DNA of 64,000 nucleotides from Trochalopteron elliotii (lineage: Eukaryota; Chordata; Aves; Passeriformes; Leiothrichidae), in contig JANPWX010000163.1 in the NCBI GenBank assembly GCA_024734555.1, forward strand, positions 1,904,680-1,968,679, given 5' to 3'. Under the pieces are notes generated by a model. It worked only from the letters and a program-made list of their open reading frames with translations. It made no database searches and was not told the DNA's origin. Of this stretch, positions 37,501 to 52,500 are shown one piece after another (the stretch's first letter is position 1; every line of letters begins with the position of its first letter). The translations under genes and the position numbers were made by a program.

Positions 37501-40500
37501 GAAAAATACAGTTCTAGGCAGACTGAAGTGCAAGCTACAAGGTCCACAGGCTAAAATACCATCACTGTTGAATGCAGCACTGTAAGTGGGCTTGTATGCT
37601 AAAGTTTGAACAAACAAGTTCAAAAGTCAGATTGAGTGCTTCTCAACAGGGATTCTGAAAGTTTGAGGAGACCACGGGCCACCAACACCCACACTGGGCA
37701 CTGCTGGGATGGCACTGGGCACTGCTGGAATGGCACTGGGCACTGCTGGGAGAGCACAGGGCATTGCTGGGATGGCACTGGGCATTGCTGGAATGGCACT
37801 GGGCACTGCTGGGATGGCACTGGGCACTGCTGGGATGGCACTGGGCACTGCTGGGGTGGCACTGGGCATTGCTGGGATGGCACTGGGCACTGCTGGGATG
37901 GCACTGGGCACTGCTGGGGTACCCCCTTGGTCCCCAAGGCCTGATGTGCCCTGTAGCACCATGAGTGTGCATTACTGACTACACTGGATGTTACACAGAA
38001 TTACACACCCACAGAATTTTAATTAGCAGCTCTTTATCTACGTTTCATGCTGAGGAACTAAACTGAGAATCCACAGGGTTTTCTGCATTTACACTGTTAA
38101 CAAAGCAGTCTAAGTGCCATTTCCCAGGCATGTGGCAGTGAACATGGATCAAGGGACCCCAAATCCTGCTTTCCAACTCACAGTTCCTGGAATCATGTCC
38201 TGCTCTCAGCTGTGTCAGCGCAGCTCTTTATGCCTTATAGATTGGACAAGGTATGGGCTCAAAAGACATAGAAATAATGTGGTTTGCTGTCAAAGAAACA
38301 AAACTGGCATATTGGGAAGCTTTTTTTGCAAGAAGAATGAAAGCATAACATACAATACTTTACTGAGTTTGAAAGGTTCTAATAACAAAGGACAAAATTT
38401 AATTCCAATGATGGAGTGATTTAAATAACTGCATAATGGAAAGTTCTTTCCAGATGGAAGATAAGCCACAGTAAATACAAAGTATTTTGAGTATGTTATG
38501 ATTAGCTGGAAAGCAATACCATTTCAAAACACTAAGTTGGGTTCCAGCAGAATAAAATAAGCTTTAGCATTAAATTCAGTTCCCCTACCACATATACAGT
38601 CTGACCTTTTGTTCTAAGTTATTAAAAGTATAGTAATACTGGCAGTGAGGAAATAAATCCCTTACAAATTTGTGATTTATTAGAATTTGTGATCTATTAT
38701 TTATTAGATTATTTACTAAAGCAGGAATAGTCTATACATTTCTTCCATCTTCAGTTAGATGATTAGTGTCTGAAAACTACCTGTTACCAATTATGAACTC
38801 TGCTGCTACAATTTCACTTAGGAGTTCATACACCTTAATTAAAGAAAAAATTTTACTTCCAGATGAATTAAGTGTTGGACCTTAACTACAAATACATCTT
38901 GCTGTGTTTAAGTCTCCATTGGAAAGTCTTAAATAAAAGCGAGACAGAAACAAACCCCACAAATTAAAAAAACAACACAACACCCAGTGATGGGATTTAT
39001 ACAACTGTAACAGAAAAGGCAGTGATGAAGTACTTAAGTGTGGAAGAAAACTAAAAATAACATAATATAAAAAATAAAATAATTAAAATTTATGTTCCAG
39101 AATATTTTCTGTATTTTTTCATAAACTTGGCAAGTGAGCTTTGTACTGCAGGCATTCCTTTCTAGGTTCACAGACATTTTTTGAAAAGCCGATGAAACAT
39201 TTAAAAATAATTAATAGAGAGGAAAGTGTTTCCAATTTCAGATTAAAGCCTAAAATTATGGATGGTAAGATATTATATGCTCCAAACTTTGCTTTTTTAA
39301 GAAAATAAAAGCACAAGATAGATCAGAAGAACCAAAACAGTATCTAGGATATCACTCTCCCCACAGACGTCTCCAAATTCATAGGTCTCCTGTCCTGACC
39401 AAGTCAACAAAGCTAAACCCATTCCAATCTCCTATCAGATTTTTCATTACAGTCAAACTAAGAACTGTGAATTAATCAAAGGACAATCATGCACTTCAAA
39501 GTTCTCATTAAATAAACTAAGTATTGTGAAGCTGTTAGCACCAAATCCATAGTTAAGCCTGAACTGAGCTTCTTTAAAAACAATAACATCAGTTTGAACA
39601 GTGTTCAATCGCTTCCCACTTCCCTGTTCAGAAGGCAAGTAGAATTTTAATACAGTTTCCAACAGAAATGTCTAAGCTTCTTAAATTTTGATTTTCTTTT
39701 TCCTTCCACTTGCATAATTTTCACTCTCTGAGAATAAGTCAACAGAATTATGTGTATTTAGAGCATCTGAATCCTGGAAGCACTAAAAAAAGATTCCATC
39801 AAAGATCAGAGTACCACCATGCTGGCAGAGTTCAAACTCAGCAGTTTTGACTCTCCCTAAGTCAATGACCTTTCAGTCTTCAAAGAACATCATATGTTCT
39901 TGAGAATATCACATTACCATTCTGACATCTCAGGGTTATTCAAAGTGGCCAGTAACTAGACAGCAAATTTACCAAAGGCTGAAATAGAAAGAATTTCTGA
40001 AAGATGCAAGTATGTGCACAGTGAGTGGTTAAAAGCTGGATTTGAAACACAGCATGGTGGAGAGCTGAGGAATCTGCCAGTACCACTAAGTGTGGACAGC
40101 AAGGCACATGAGTTAACATCAGTAAGGGCTGTAAGCAATTCTGTGGTCTCTTCAGTTCCTCCTCTCACAGGAAACTCATTTAGGCAACTGCATGTTAACA
40201 TGTTTCTTGTGTGCCTGAAACAACAAATCCATAAATAGGGAGGGCATCCAGTAAATTTGCAGCAGAATTCTTAACCCATTCCAGAATGTGCATGCTATCT
40301 TTCTTAAAGCCCCAACCAAAAAAAAAGAGCAGAAAACATCAATAACATTTATCTCAAAATGTTAGGATGACCTGTCTGTAGAAACTCTTTTGTATTTTTC
40401 TTTCAAACACTGTTTTCATCCGCTCCCAAGGTACTTCATGTTTCCTGAGTATTGTAAGTAAAGACACAAACTGTACTCAACTTAGCATATATTTATGCTA

Positions 40501-43500
40501 ATTTAGTGTTGGATGAGGTTAGAGATTTTGAAAGGAAATTATGTTCCTCTAACTGAAGACAACTACTGCACATGTTAGAAAAAAACAGTCACTAAAAGGA
40601 ACATGTCTGATTATCTTTCAGCCCAGACTGCATCTGCTTTGACAAAATAACCATAGTTTTGTTAATTGCCACTGACATGGCTTTTAAACATGGATGACCA
40701 GTTAATCTGAAGCTAGGAGGCAATAATCAAAGTAAAAGACACTTCTCCAAGGAAAGGTACCATCACTGACCTTTGCAATAGCAGCTGCTTGCTGAGGGTA
40801 ATACATGGAGGTACCGATACCCATGAGAGCTGCAGGATACACCAACTTCTTTATTTTTGAGCCTGTTTTTAACAAAAAATCAAAAACCACAAACCATTAT
40901 CAGAGGCTACGTTAACCAAGTCAGCTGAATGGCCCTAACATTTTATTTATAAACCATTTTCTTAAATACATTTTAGTGTATTTTCTCTTCCATCCTACCA
41001 GTTTTTTAAGAAACATAATCACTTGGATCAGTAGGGGCCCCTCTAATAGTTTGCAAAACTTTCTAAGCTTCACTAAGATCATATCTTGGACTGATTGTGC
41101 ACAAAAAATCCTTTGGACATAAACTGCTGACCAAGGCTGGGACTCAGACTGGACACATCTAGGCTCCTCTGAGTAGGAGTCTAGAAAGGAAGGAGGTTGT
41201 CTCTGAATCCTGTGACTCAAGAGGAGGATCCTCCCCAGACAGGTCTGTCTGACTCTGTCCTCTGTGCAGTAACTGATCAAGAGTACCTTGCCTTTCAAAT
41301 CCTTGCTTTATATCAATAAACACATTGTTGCTGCTCTCTTACAAGTGAAGTGCATCACACCATCTGCAACACGAGTTAAAACCAATTATCTCTAATGGCA
41401 TTTTAAACCAAGCTGGATGACTGCACAATATTCACATGATTAAACTTTTGAATACCATATTCTCTACTCAGTCAGCAGCTGTGCATATTCAAGTGTTATG
41501 ATTAGACCTGGAGGATTTCATCTGTACCTTCCAAGAGGGCAATATTTCCACAAAGACCAAGGGAGGAAGGAATAAAATAAAGAGGATTTTTGGTAGCATC
41601 AAAATTAAAGGGCAATCCCTTCTGTGGTTTGAATACTTTCTAGAAACAACAGTCATATTTTAAACTATTACCAGAAAAAAAAATTTGAAAATTATGGCTC
41701 CCATTCTAAAAGATTCACGAATTTAACATTTTTAGTATGAGGTATTTTCATTAAACCTCTAATCTTTCACTTCCAGTCCCAAGACTGCACTTCCCCCTCT
41801 TGCTTCATTTTGCTACAGTCATAAATGATGGAAACTGATCTCGTTCATGATCATGCTACTTGAGAAGGAGGAATTGGAAGAAAAAGAACTTCAAACAGGG
41901 AAGTTACCTTGATTTCATTAAAAAAAATACACTAGGGAAAAAAGTGAAGTATTGCTTTCACCAGCTTCACTGGAAATTTAAATATTTGGAGGTGCACTTC
42001 TAATTTCTACACAGCCAAGCACACACTTCCAGTTCAACACACTGAGGCCCCACAAAGGTTTATTTTTGTCCAAACCCTGTCCTCACTGGTATTTAAATTC
42101 TACAGCTTTAAAGTTCTGTTTGTCTACATTTCACCGCATTAAGAATATCTCAGTGTAAGCACAAACTACTTCTTCACCCTTAACATTTCTTAGACTAATG
42201 CTTCTTGTTATGAAAGCATGAACATTTCCTCAGTAAGTGTGATGAAATTAACTGTATAATTTTTCTATAGTGCAAAATGTGCAGGTATTTACAGTACACC
42301 TAGAGTTCACAAGTCTATTTGGTGAATCACCACCTGCAGCAGCTCTGCACATGGACACACAATACTTGGAAAAAACTCAAATATACACTGAATTGGACCC
42401 ATATCATAGTTCAGGAACATCTGTATTTTACCATAATTAATTTCTCTGTTGTTTTCTACAGTAACATATGTGATCAAGAACTTCAATAATTAAAAATATT
42501 TTTAGGCTAAAAGATACCAAACCAGTCCTTTGCCATTTCTGTTATACTAAGACACCACTGGGAAATATGGAAGACTAGATTTTAGTAAAAAATACAGCAA
42601 TGATAAAACAGTAATTCTTGGTTATTAAACACCTTTTCCATGAAGTATCTTTATAATTGGAGGAACAGTGTAGAAACACACTAGTACAGTTAATTCAGAT
42701 CTCCTTGTCACAATTAAAAATTAGTACCCTAAAACCCATAAAAAATTATTTATCCAAAATTGTAACATAACCAGTTCAAATGGTTCCCACTTACCTCTAG
42801 CAAGAAACAATCCAACAATTCCAGCAAAAGTTATCACACCAAGTCTTGGATAAAATCCACCAGGGGGGTTTTGGAGAAATTCATAGCCCTCTGAAAAAAA
42901 GCCAGAAACAAGTGCTTTAATGTAATGTGAAAGTGGTTTTGTGATAAGGAATCATCAATACACGCTGGCAATTGTTATGAAACACAAAGAGTTATCAAAG
43001 CACATTTAATTATCATGCGCATTTTAGATAGGCTGGCAAAAAATTCAAAGCCTTTGAGATCTTCTCTAGTGACACATGAATGAAACTGAATATTGTATTG
43101 TATTCACCAATTTTCATAGGAGCTTTGCCTTTGCTCCTGGGCCATCAGTTCTGTTTTGCTCTTTTGCATCTCAATCATATCTTTTTCAAATTAGTGATAA
43201 AAACCTTCGCAAAATGGAGTTTTACAGTTGCACGCTAACAAGAACTAGTTTCAGTAAAATACTGTACAAAAAACAAATCACAGAACAATGGAAAGACACA
43301 GCACAAATAAAGTGCACTCTAAGACGGGAGTCTGGTGGGGGAACGGAAAACTATGGAAAATCTTCAAGTAGAAATGCTAACGAGTTCAAAAGACTGAAGC
43401 CACTAAGTTTTTAAAAAAAGAGGTGCAGTATCTGAAATGAGCTCTACATAAAAACCATGATCAGTCCTGGTAAGCCCCAGCATGAAAGGATGCTCACAAA

Positions 43501-46500
43501 AATAAAAACAAATTAAAATTATTTTGGATCAATTCAAAATTCTTAGGAGACCCATAGAAGCAAACCAAAATGAAATGGCTAAACATTACGAACAAAAGAC
43601 CAAATGCTTGCAACAAGTAATAAACTTTACAAGAGCTTTCAGCTACTAAGCTGGGTCAAGCAAATACTGCTGGCTGGGAATAAACTGTTTTAAAAACTTT
43701 TTAAAGGGTTCTTCCCCTTCTCTTCCTGTGTAACTAATTGCTAGTGACATTGATAAACATAAATGCTGGTCTGGGATTTTAATTGTCTAGAAATGTAGTG
43801 TCCTAAGTTACCCACAAAGAAAATTCAAACAGATACACAGTGGAAGTAAAGTAGTCTTAAATGCATTAGAAATTATACATACAATGATGCTTACTGGAAT
43901 TCCCTTTAAACTGAAGATATAGTATAGTCCTGCATTTTAAACTGCCAGTTAAGAAAACTAAGCTGATTTACCTCTACCATGCTCAACAGCTTTTTCTAAC
44001 TTGGGCATAGCTTTGGCATAAAGATCCTGGAAAAAAAAAAAGAGAACAAGAGTAAATAGATACAAAAGTAAATAGATAAACAGAGTAATAGAATAGTAAC
44101 TAAAATGTTAACTATAGACTGTAACTGACCTGACAAGGAAAGGAGAAAAATACAAACAAAAACAAGGAAGAAGAAAGTGATGGGTCCCTAAAATAACTTA
44201 CTTTTATTCCCACTTTCACCCTTCACTTAGAGAGCTATGCTTGTTCAAGGTCACATTTAGCATAACTTACAGATTTTTCTCAAAAGAGTCTTTGGACAGA
44301 GATAAAATACAATACTTCGAAACACAGACGTCAATCTCAATATTTTATTAAGATCAGGCAACTGAAACTCAGAATTTTTTGGGTTTCTCCATGTATGCAG
44401 GTATTGCAAAAACACTTGAGGTGATGCAAAGAAAAGAAGTACAAAACTGCAATAAACTCCTTCCTCACGCTTCGCAGGGGTACGTGACTCATTCTGCAAG
44501 GTGATAAATTCCATTTTCCAGAAGACTGTCTTAGGCTAACAAGACTGCATTTTGAAGTGACTTGGAAAATTCGATGTCCATAGATGTCCAAAGTAAATCA
44601 AAGACACTGTATCAATCCCAAAGACTAGTTCTGGAATTTTTTTCAGACTGAGAATATTCAGGAAGTAAAAGAATGCAGACTGCCTTTTATCAAACTAGAA
44701 AAAAATCTCAATAAAAAGAACCCTGCTAATTGTTATTTACACTAATAATGCCTCAGAGAGAGAGTGCAAGGCTGTTTATAAATTAGGGAACAAATTTATA
44801 AACATGTATAAAGCAGAGAATAGTCTTGCAATTCCACCTGAGCTGCATCTGTGCAGAAGTGAAAGCATTTGTTTATGATACTGTATGGGGATATCTTTGG
44901 AACTTTCATCTCCTCACTGGCAAGAGTGATGTAAAAAAACCCATCAGTCATGAAAATATAAAAGTGTTAGCATGCGACACACAACATAACTTTAAATGGA
45001 TGTTGGTCTTATTAAAAGCCAGTTTAAGAAGAACTTACTCTAAAGAACCCAGAGACTAAGTCTGTCTTAGACTTAGTCTTCTGTCACAGCTGAAATATAA
45101 CTGGCTCATTCTATATCTGAGTTTTGAGCTGCACTTCCACTACAGTTAAGTAATTTTGGAAAAGTAAAATGGATGTACTAACATAACCAATTTCATTCTG
45201 ATTATTCTGGGTTATCTGTTTGATTTTAAAGACAACTGAGACACACCTAAATACTATTTTCTTCAACATAGCATGGATGGGCAGGGGGTGTAAAATCAAA
45301 GCTACCTCTGACTACAGTTAAGCAAGATTGTCCCAAACCCATAAAGTTTACATGCCTGCTTCATAAAATGAGTCAGTAAACCACTGCCAGGAAATGGCTT
45401 GTGTGTGAGCAGAAGAGCACATCTTATGTCAATGATCACCAGACAGACAAAAAAAAAATAAAACAAATAGGATAACAACAGGTCAGCAAGACACCAAGCA
45501 AGGTTAAAGGCTAACCTCCTTTCCAATTTCACTCCCCAGTTAGGGTTACCACAGGCAACCAAACAAAACCCATGTGTTCAGGAGGCCAGAGCTCTGAATA
45601 TCCTGTGGAACAGCCCCCTTCCCCTTCCAAGCTGCAACCAGTGCTCCTGCTGGTGGCACTTCAGAAACACTAGCCTAACTCTGAAAAAACGTTTCAGTCC
45701 TGTTAAAGGCAGCACCACACAGAACTCCCAGGCTGAACAGCAGGCAGCTTAAGGGGATTCACACCAGGCAGAGGGCAAAGCAGAGAACTGCCCACAGTTG
45801 CCAAGAAACAACCACAGGGCAAGGATGCCCTCACTTCAAAAGTAAGCCTCAACATTTCCTGGGCAGGAATGAACAAGAAAGCTATCCTGGGGCTTTGCAA
45901 TCTAATACCAACAATTTAGGCCTTGATCACATAAATCTTGGTTTTCCTCTATGCTACAGAGCCTATTTTTGTATTTAATGACTATTTACTCTAAACATAC
46001 CGCCTAATAAAATATATATGAGAAATTCTGGGGGGAAAGGTCTGGGGATTAGGTTTACCACTACTTAGGGGCCTGGGATTTTCTCTCTTCCAGAGAGCTG
46101 CATTCCTTCCCTCAACATTCCAGTTCAGCAAATACCGATTTATTTTTTGCTAAGTTGTGTTTTTTCACAGTTACAGCAAGGTCAACTTGGTTTTGCTGCT
46201 CCAAAATACACTGCTTGATAATTTAAGGCCTCCTTGAGCATGAAAACTGCAAATACTCTCAGGAAAACTGCTCTTGTATCTTCCTCAGCCACAGAACAGT
46301 GTCAAAACCAGATATCCCTAGGTATATTTAAGCTTAAAGTTCACTTCAGAAAACAATTCTATGCTTTAGTTAATTTTAATTCTTTTGGAAGGAGAAACCC
46401 TAAATCCAGGGTTTAGTTCAGAAAATTAGTATAAAGACACAACCTATTCTGTGTGGAAAGGGAGTAAACATGACCTGAACTGTGGAAAATTTTAAGCAAC

Positions 46501-49500
46501 GCAGAAAACTTTCAGTGATGCCACATTTTTGAAAAATGCTTTTACAGCTATCACCTTTTACTTTGCTGCTGCCTAACTCTGTTAACTCCAACTCAGAGAA
46601 AACAAACCAGAATCCCAGCTGGGGCTTATCCCTGCACCATCAGCAGCTGCAATACAAACCATTATACCTGACACCAGGCTGTATATGGCTCCAGAACGTG
46701 CCGTAAACGGGAAACCCCCTCTTCCAAGTCGGTTTTGGGGTTCTCCACATATTTAGTCTCACGAGCTGGGGAGGAGTACAGTGACAGCTGTGAATATTAG
46801 CAAACAAGATGTTAAAAACAAAGATGTAATTGTGTAAGTAGGTCTTCAGGGCATGAACAGTCTAAGCAGAGAACACCTAACACTGTGCTTACTACATAAA
46901 CAATGCATAATAAAAATTCACACAGCTCTGAGACAACCATTATGAGCAAAGTTTAATTACACAGTACATAATTATGATGAAGATGACTTCTAACTGCTAT
47001 ACAATTCATTCATAGCTGCTATATGATCCAAGTCACAAGTTATAAATTAATATTAAACTAGTTTAATAAGAACACACAACATAATTGTGAAAAATGTTTC
47101 TCACCTTAATCAGCACTTCTGGTTCCCAGTTAACATACTGAATGTACTAGAAATCACAATCAATCATTTTCTATATTTGCACAAGCCATCATTAAAGAGC
47201 CTAAGCAGCTTCCAACAAAGGCAACATCCAAAACAAATGTGCCTGTTTGTTACTGAGCAGGAAAATGGTACAACATCCCAGCCTTTGGTCATTAACCACA
47301 TCAGCAACTGACAGCATTAATGGCACCCTGGCACTGAGCAAAGAGGAACTGTAACAAGCAATGGCCATCTTCACAAAATAAATGCTAAACCACCCTGTCT
47401 AGGGTTTAGAATCACAGCATTTACAACAATTACCTAAGCATATTTGAAACTGTATTCCATTAAAAAAAAGACTCAAGTTTGTACTGTTGAAGATGAACAG
47501 CAAATTTCAGATCAAAACAAAACTTATTAAAATATCTAGCAGTTTATATACTACACAGATGTTTAGTACAAAGAGCTTATATTTTACACCATATTTATAC
47601 TCCATTTAGTCATTTATTATAAACTGATGATTACAAGTATTGCTGCATTAAAATGTAGCTAGCTCTCTTTTCATGATCAGCTGGAAAAGAACTGTCTCAA
47701 TGACATAATCAAAAAAGCTTCTAACCACAACATAATACAAAATTACAATGAATTTGTGCAATAATTTGATAACTCGTGCAGCCACATTTCCCATAATACT
47801 TTGAAAGACAAGGATTTTCAGCCTCACTTCCCTAGGAAGCCTGGTCACCCTGGCAATCATAGTCACAAGCTGAACATTGATCCTGTTGGACAACCTAACA
47901 GCACCGTCTGGCACAAGGACAGAAGCCTTGGAGATAAGGAAATTCCCATATATTTTATGGAACTGGACAGCTGACACAGTAGAGATCCAAACTAACACCC
48001 TGTGAATGGCAAGAAAGGCAGCCAAAACTCCACGGCTTGCACATTCTGCTGTGCTGGAGTTGATGGCAAGCCCATTACTCAGCTCACATGAACTCCATCC
48101 ACGCTGCTGCCTCACGACTGACTCAGGCCAGCAGAGGTTGGGCACAGCCCAGGCTCAGGTTCCTGGGCCAGGAAGGGTCAGGAGCCCATTGCAGCCACGG
48201 CTCCTCTCACTCTGTACACCCTGGGGAGCTGCCCAGCCAAAAGACCTGAGTGTGCACAAACATCAGTCTGATTTAGTTCCTAGGTTTACAGTACAACACT
48301 TTAGTTTGGGCTGAAGTACTCAAAACCTTTAAACAACTGCACGCTATCATGCATATAAAGCTGGATTTAGTTATGAACTATTTCTTTTGATTTTTTTTAG
48401 TGTTGGAAACTTTTAAAAACCTGCGCAACAATGCTGGGGAGTCTACAGTTTGACAGGGTGTTTTAAGGCTCTACTTATAACTAAGGCATTTGTAACATCT
48501 TAAAGAAATGAGAACATAACAGGTATTTATTACCACTATTTATTGCATTTGTTGTTGCTTAGGTCCAAATACTGCGAAGAAAGAAAAACTGGTAAAATTC
48601 TGTAGGCTACTATGGTGGATTCAAAGTATTGCCAGACAAGAATTTTGATCATAAAAAAGAGAGTATTTTTAGAAATAAACCATTCTGATTTGCTATTTTA
48701 GTGGAGAACACAAATGAATTTTTATTAGAATTAGAACAGTACTTACAGTAAAAAGTAAGTGGTATTATCTGGATAAAAAGCAAAGAAAATATTCCTGTGG
48801 ATTTGAAATATAACTGCAAGTAAATCTATAAACATGAAAATGCAATTTCTGAATGAAGAATAGAAAGTTTTAATGTAGGAAACAGATCTTACACACAGGT
48901 AAGCCTGGCACTATCAAGTGAAGAACACCAAATGCAATGCCCACAAGCAAAACTATATAGTTGTTTCTGTTGTGGAAAATTGAGAAGCAAATTTAAAGGC
49001 ATGAATACAAAAGGTGACAAGATGTACCTAAATGCTTTCATACATCAAAACACAATGTTTCCAGAATTCTTTAGAGAGAAGAGCACTAAGACTGTAACCA
49101 CACTCACCTCCTCAGTTTTCAGCAACTCCTTTTTGGAAGTCTTCTCTGAGGAAGCAGCATAAACCTGGACAGAGAGCAAGCCCAGGCTGACAGGGGTGGC
49201 CCCCAGCCGAATTACCTGGAAACATTACAGGAGACAAGTACATCATTATGTGCAAATAAAATGGCAACGTGTTTGAACATATCCAGGTAGACAATGTTTG
49301 TGTCCCTCCACATGGTAAAAAGTGATACATTAGGATGATTGGAAATACGGAGAAAGGAGGGCCAGCATCACACAATCTAATGCTCTCAGGCACTCAAATT
49401 GAAACATCTAAATCTCTCAGATGGTAACTGGAAAAGCCTAAGGTTAAAGGAGGCAGTAGAAATAAATGCTAATCTCATAGGTTTTCATCTCACAAAAAGA

Positions 49501-52500
49501 TCTTGTTTTCTCTAAATTAAAATCATTTTTGTACTAACTTTCTCAGTTTAAATAGCAAGATTATATTCGTATTTTGAAGAACTTTGTGAATTCCCATAAT
49601 ACCTCTGTTTTTCCATAGTTAGTACCAAGAAGTTCAGTGTTTTACTTCTACTTAATATCTGCATCTAGATTTAGGAAAACAATGAGACCTACAGCTATAA
49701 ATACCAGAACAAAATCAATACTTTCTAAGAATTTTAGGAATGTTTTATATTATATAAACAGAACAGATGATTGGGGATACAAGCACCCACCATAATGTCA
49801 CCCTAGGACACTCCTACTTTTCTGTGAGAAACATGAATTATTTGACTGTTTTGTGATACTTTAGATTCATTCCAATCACACAACACAACCACCATGAGTA
49901 AGGTGGATATAATTCTTCCAATATTCAGGACCTACACTAAACTGAATTTCTTAATGGGAAAGTCTGCTTCAACTTAAAAAATAGAAAATCTCAGCTGCAC
50001 AGAAAATCAAGAACGTCGAGAGAGCATTTTCCAGCAAACACACATCTTTATTAACAGCAAAGTGTAACTCCAGAAATGTCAGTTGAAATGGGAAAGCTCT
50101 CAATGTCTCATACTCCTGTTACTGCTCAGGGAAACGTGCAGAGTTACAAGGGCCTGTGTTTTCCTGTATCAGGTTACAGCACGAGTGGATCTAACACCAA
50201 ACTGGAGGCGTCTGGCTCCTCTCCAGCACTGGCTCCCACAAGTCCTGCTGCTCACCTTGCCCTAGCTTTGGTGGCCGGATGCTTCCACCGTGAGGCAATT
50301 CACCTGGCCAATGTGGCAAAAGATTAACCCTGAAAGAGAAGCGGAGAGCTTTGTGCAGGCTTTGCAAACCGAACCCTTCCGTGAGACAGCCCGACGAGCA
50401 CCAGAGGAACTGCGTGGGCCAGGGGAGAGGGGATGAGAAAGGAGGAGGCAGCGAGGCCTCTTCCTTTTCACAAATGTTGGGTCTGCTGCATTGACCTAGC
50501 TGCTTGTGAGACTGAGGCCATGGTCAAACCATATGTCCTTCATGCTGTGGTGGGGGTAACTGGCCCAGCCACGGCACAATTGCTCTTTCTGTCTCTTGCA
50601 GAACTGTTAGAAAATAGCTTTAAAATTATCCAGACCACATCAGCATATTGCAGGCAGTCAAGCATTTGCAGCTTAAATTTCTTCCACTGCTTTGCAGGTG
50701 GAATGTTTATTAAATGTAACCAAGACACTCCTCAAACTAGAAATTAGACTATATAGTTGTCAAACTTCCTAAAAATGTTTGCTTAAGTGTAGAGAAACAG
50801 CACACAAGAACTAGGTCACAGGATTGCTTTTCTGGAAGACGTAAGGGATCTGGTGGGTCAAAAGGTATGGAAAAGCTTGCTTAAAATCCAAGTTTTTCCT
50901 TGTCTGAATTTATGGACTCATTACTAAATCACTACAAATGAAACACCACAATGACTGGAGCAGCTGTTGCACAGCCAAGGAAAGACAAGGATAATCTGTA
51001 ATAGTGTTTGCTTAAACACTTTTCACATACTTCCATTAGCCAGGACAAAAACAAACACTACTAACCATTAACAGCTGTAGAGTTTATTTCCTCAATCTTT
51101 CCTTTTTTCACTGCAAAATTGTTCTGTCACTGAAAAGGTAAAAATCTAAATGCATTTTCATTACGAAATATGTTTTCAAACAGTGTAAATGGTGCTAAGT
51201 GTCACCAGCAGAAACAGTAAAACCAGATGTTTTAAATAGTTGAGATTTTTATATAAAGACAAACAGCAGAGTGCAAGATGAAGCACCTGGGTTTCACAAA
51301 ACAGTATCAGTGATCACAGAACTACTCAGACTGAAAACGTCAACTGTCTACATTATCAAAATAGTGAAGTGCAGACGTTTTCCATTGGTTTTACTTTTTA
51401 ACAAAATTAAATTAACCTCTGAAAGTGCAAGTTGAATTTCTTCTTAAATGTGCTGTTCAAGTCAAACTGCAAGGGTCCCCTACATCAGCTACCATACAGG
51501 ACAGACAGAACTGCTGCTGAAATATTGTATATTTGCACACAGAGAAATATTTATTTGGGAGTATGAAAGATCAACTGCTGTAGTTTTTGTTTCCAAAATT
51601 CCCTTTAGGATCTCATTTTTGAATTCCACACTAACCATATATTATTAAAACAATTGCTTCAGTAAAACATTTTGAGTGATTGAGCTGTGCCTTCAGCCTA
51701 CCAGTCTTACAGCCACTCAGCATCAGAAAAGCAGAGCTGACATTCTTTTCTATTGGCAATGTTCTACAGTTATTTTAAGCTAAAAATATACTTTTACTCC
51801 TCTCTACCTAAGAATTCAACTTTATCTTTAGACACCAGATAGGAAAAGCTTGAGCAGACTTTTGAGAAGGCTGAGTTCTAATGTATGAAACCACTTCATT
51901 TTTCTCTTCTTTTTCTATTCTTCGTCCTATTTCTCAACCCAAACTATAAAAACATAAAACCAAAATCCAAACTCTTCAACACTCCAACAACATTTGTCCC
52001 TGAAGCACAAGTATCCTGGACAAAAAGCCACCCTCCCCTCTGGCTCTCAGAGGTATAACATCAGGTTGGCCTGAAGCGCCTAAATCCTCAATGGCTGTAT
52101 AAAAGTACTGATATTACACATAGTGCCAAAATGCACAGGTTCACATATAACCCCTCTAATGACAATTCAGCATCAATTATGGAATTCTCAATGATTCTGA
52201 GCACAGAATCCCAACATTAAAGCACAGAAAGAAAAAAGAATTTGTGACAAGAGCAGAGCAAGGGAGGGCTCAGCACATCAGTATCACAGACTCACAGAAT
52301 TGTCACGACTGGAAAGGAGCCCTGGAGATCATCCAGTCCAAACCCCCTGGCAAGGAGGGTCACCTGGAGCAGGTGACACAGGAACATGTCCAGGCAGGTG
52401 GGCTTTGAATGTCTCCAGAGAGGCTCCACGACCTGGGCAGCTGTTCCAGTGCTCTGCCACCCTCAATGTAAAGAAGTTCTTCCTCATGTTGAGATGGAAC

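Noticed and set aside
37620..37978. Repeat peptides on both strands (about 100 codons each)
   Set aside because: They come entirely from the 21-bp minisatellite, whose unit length is a multiple of three and stop-free in most frames.
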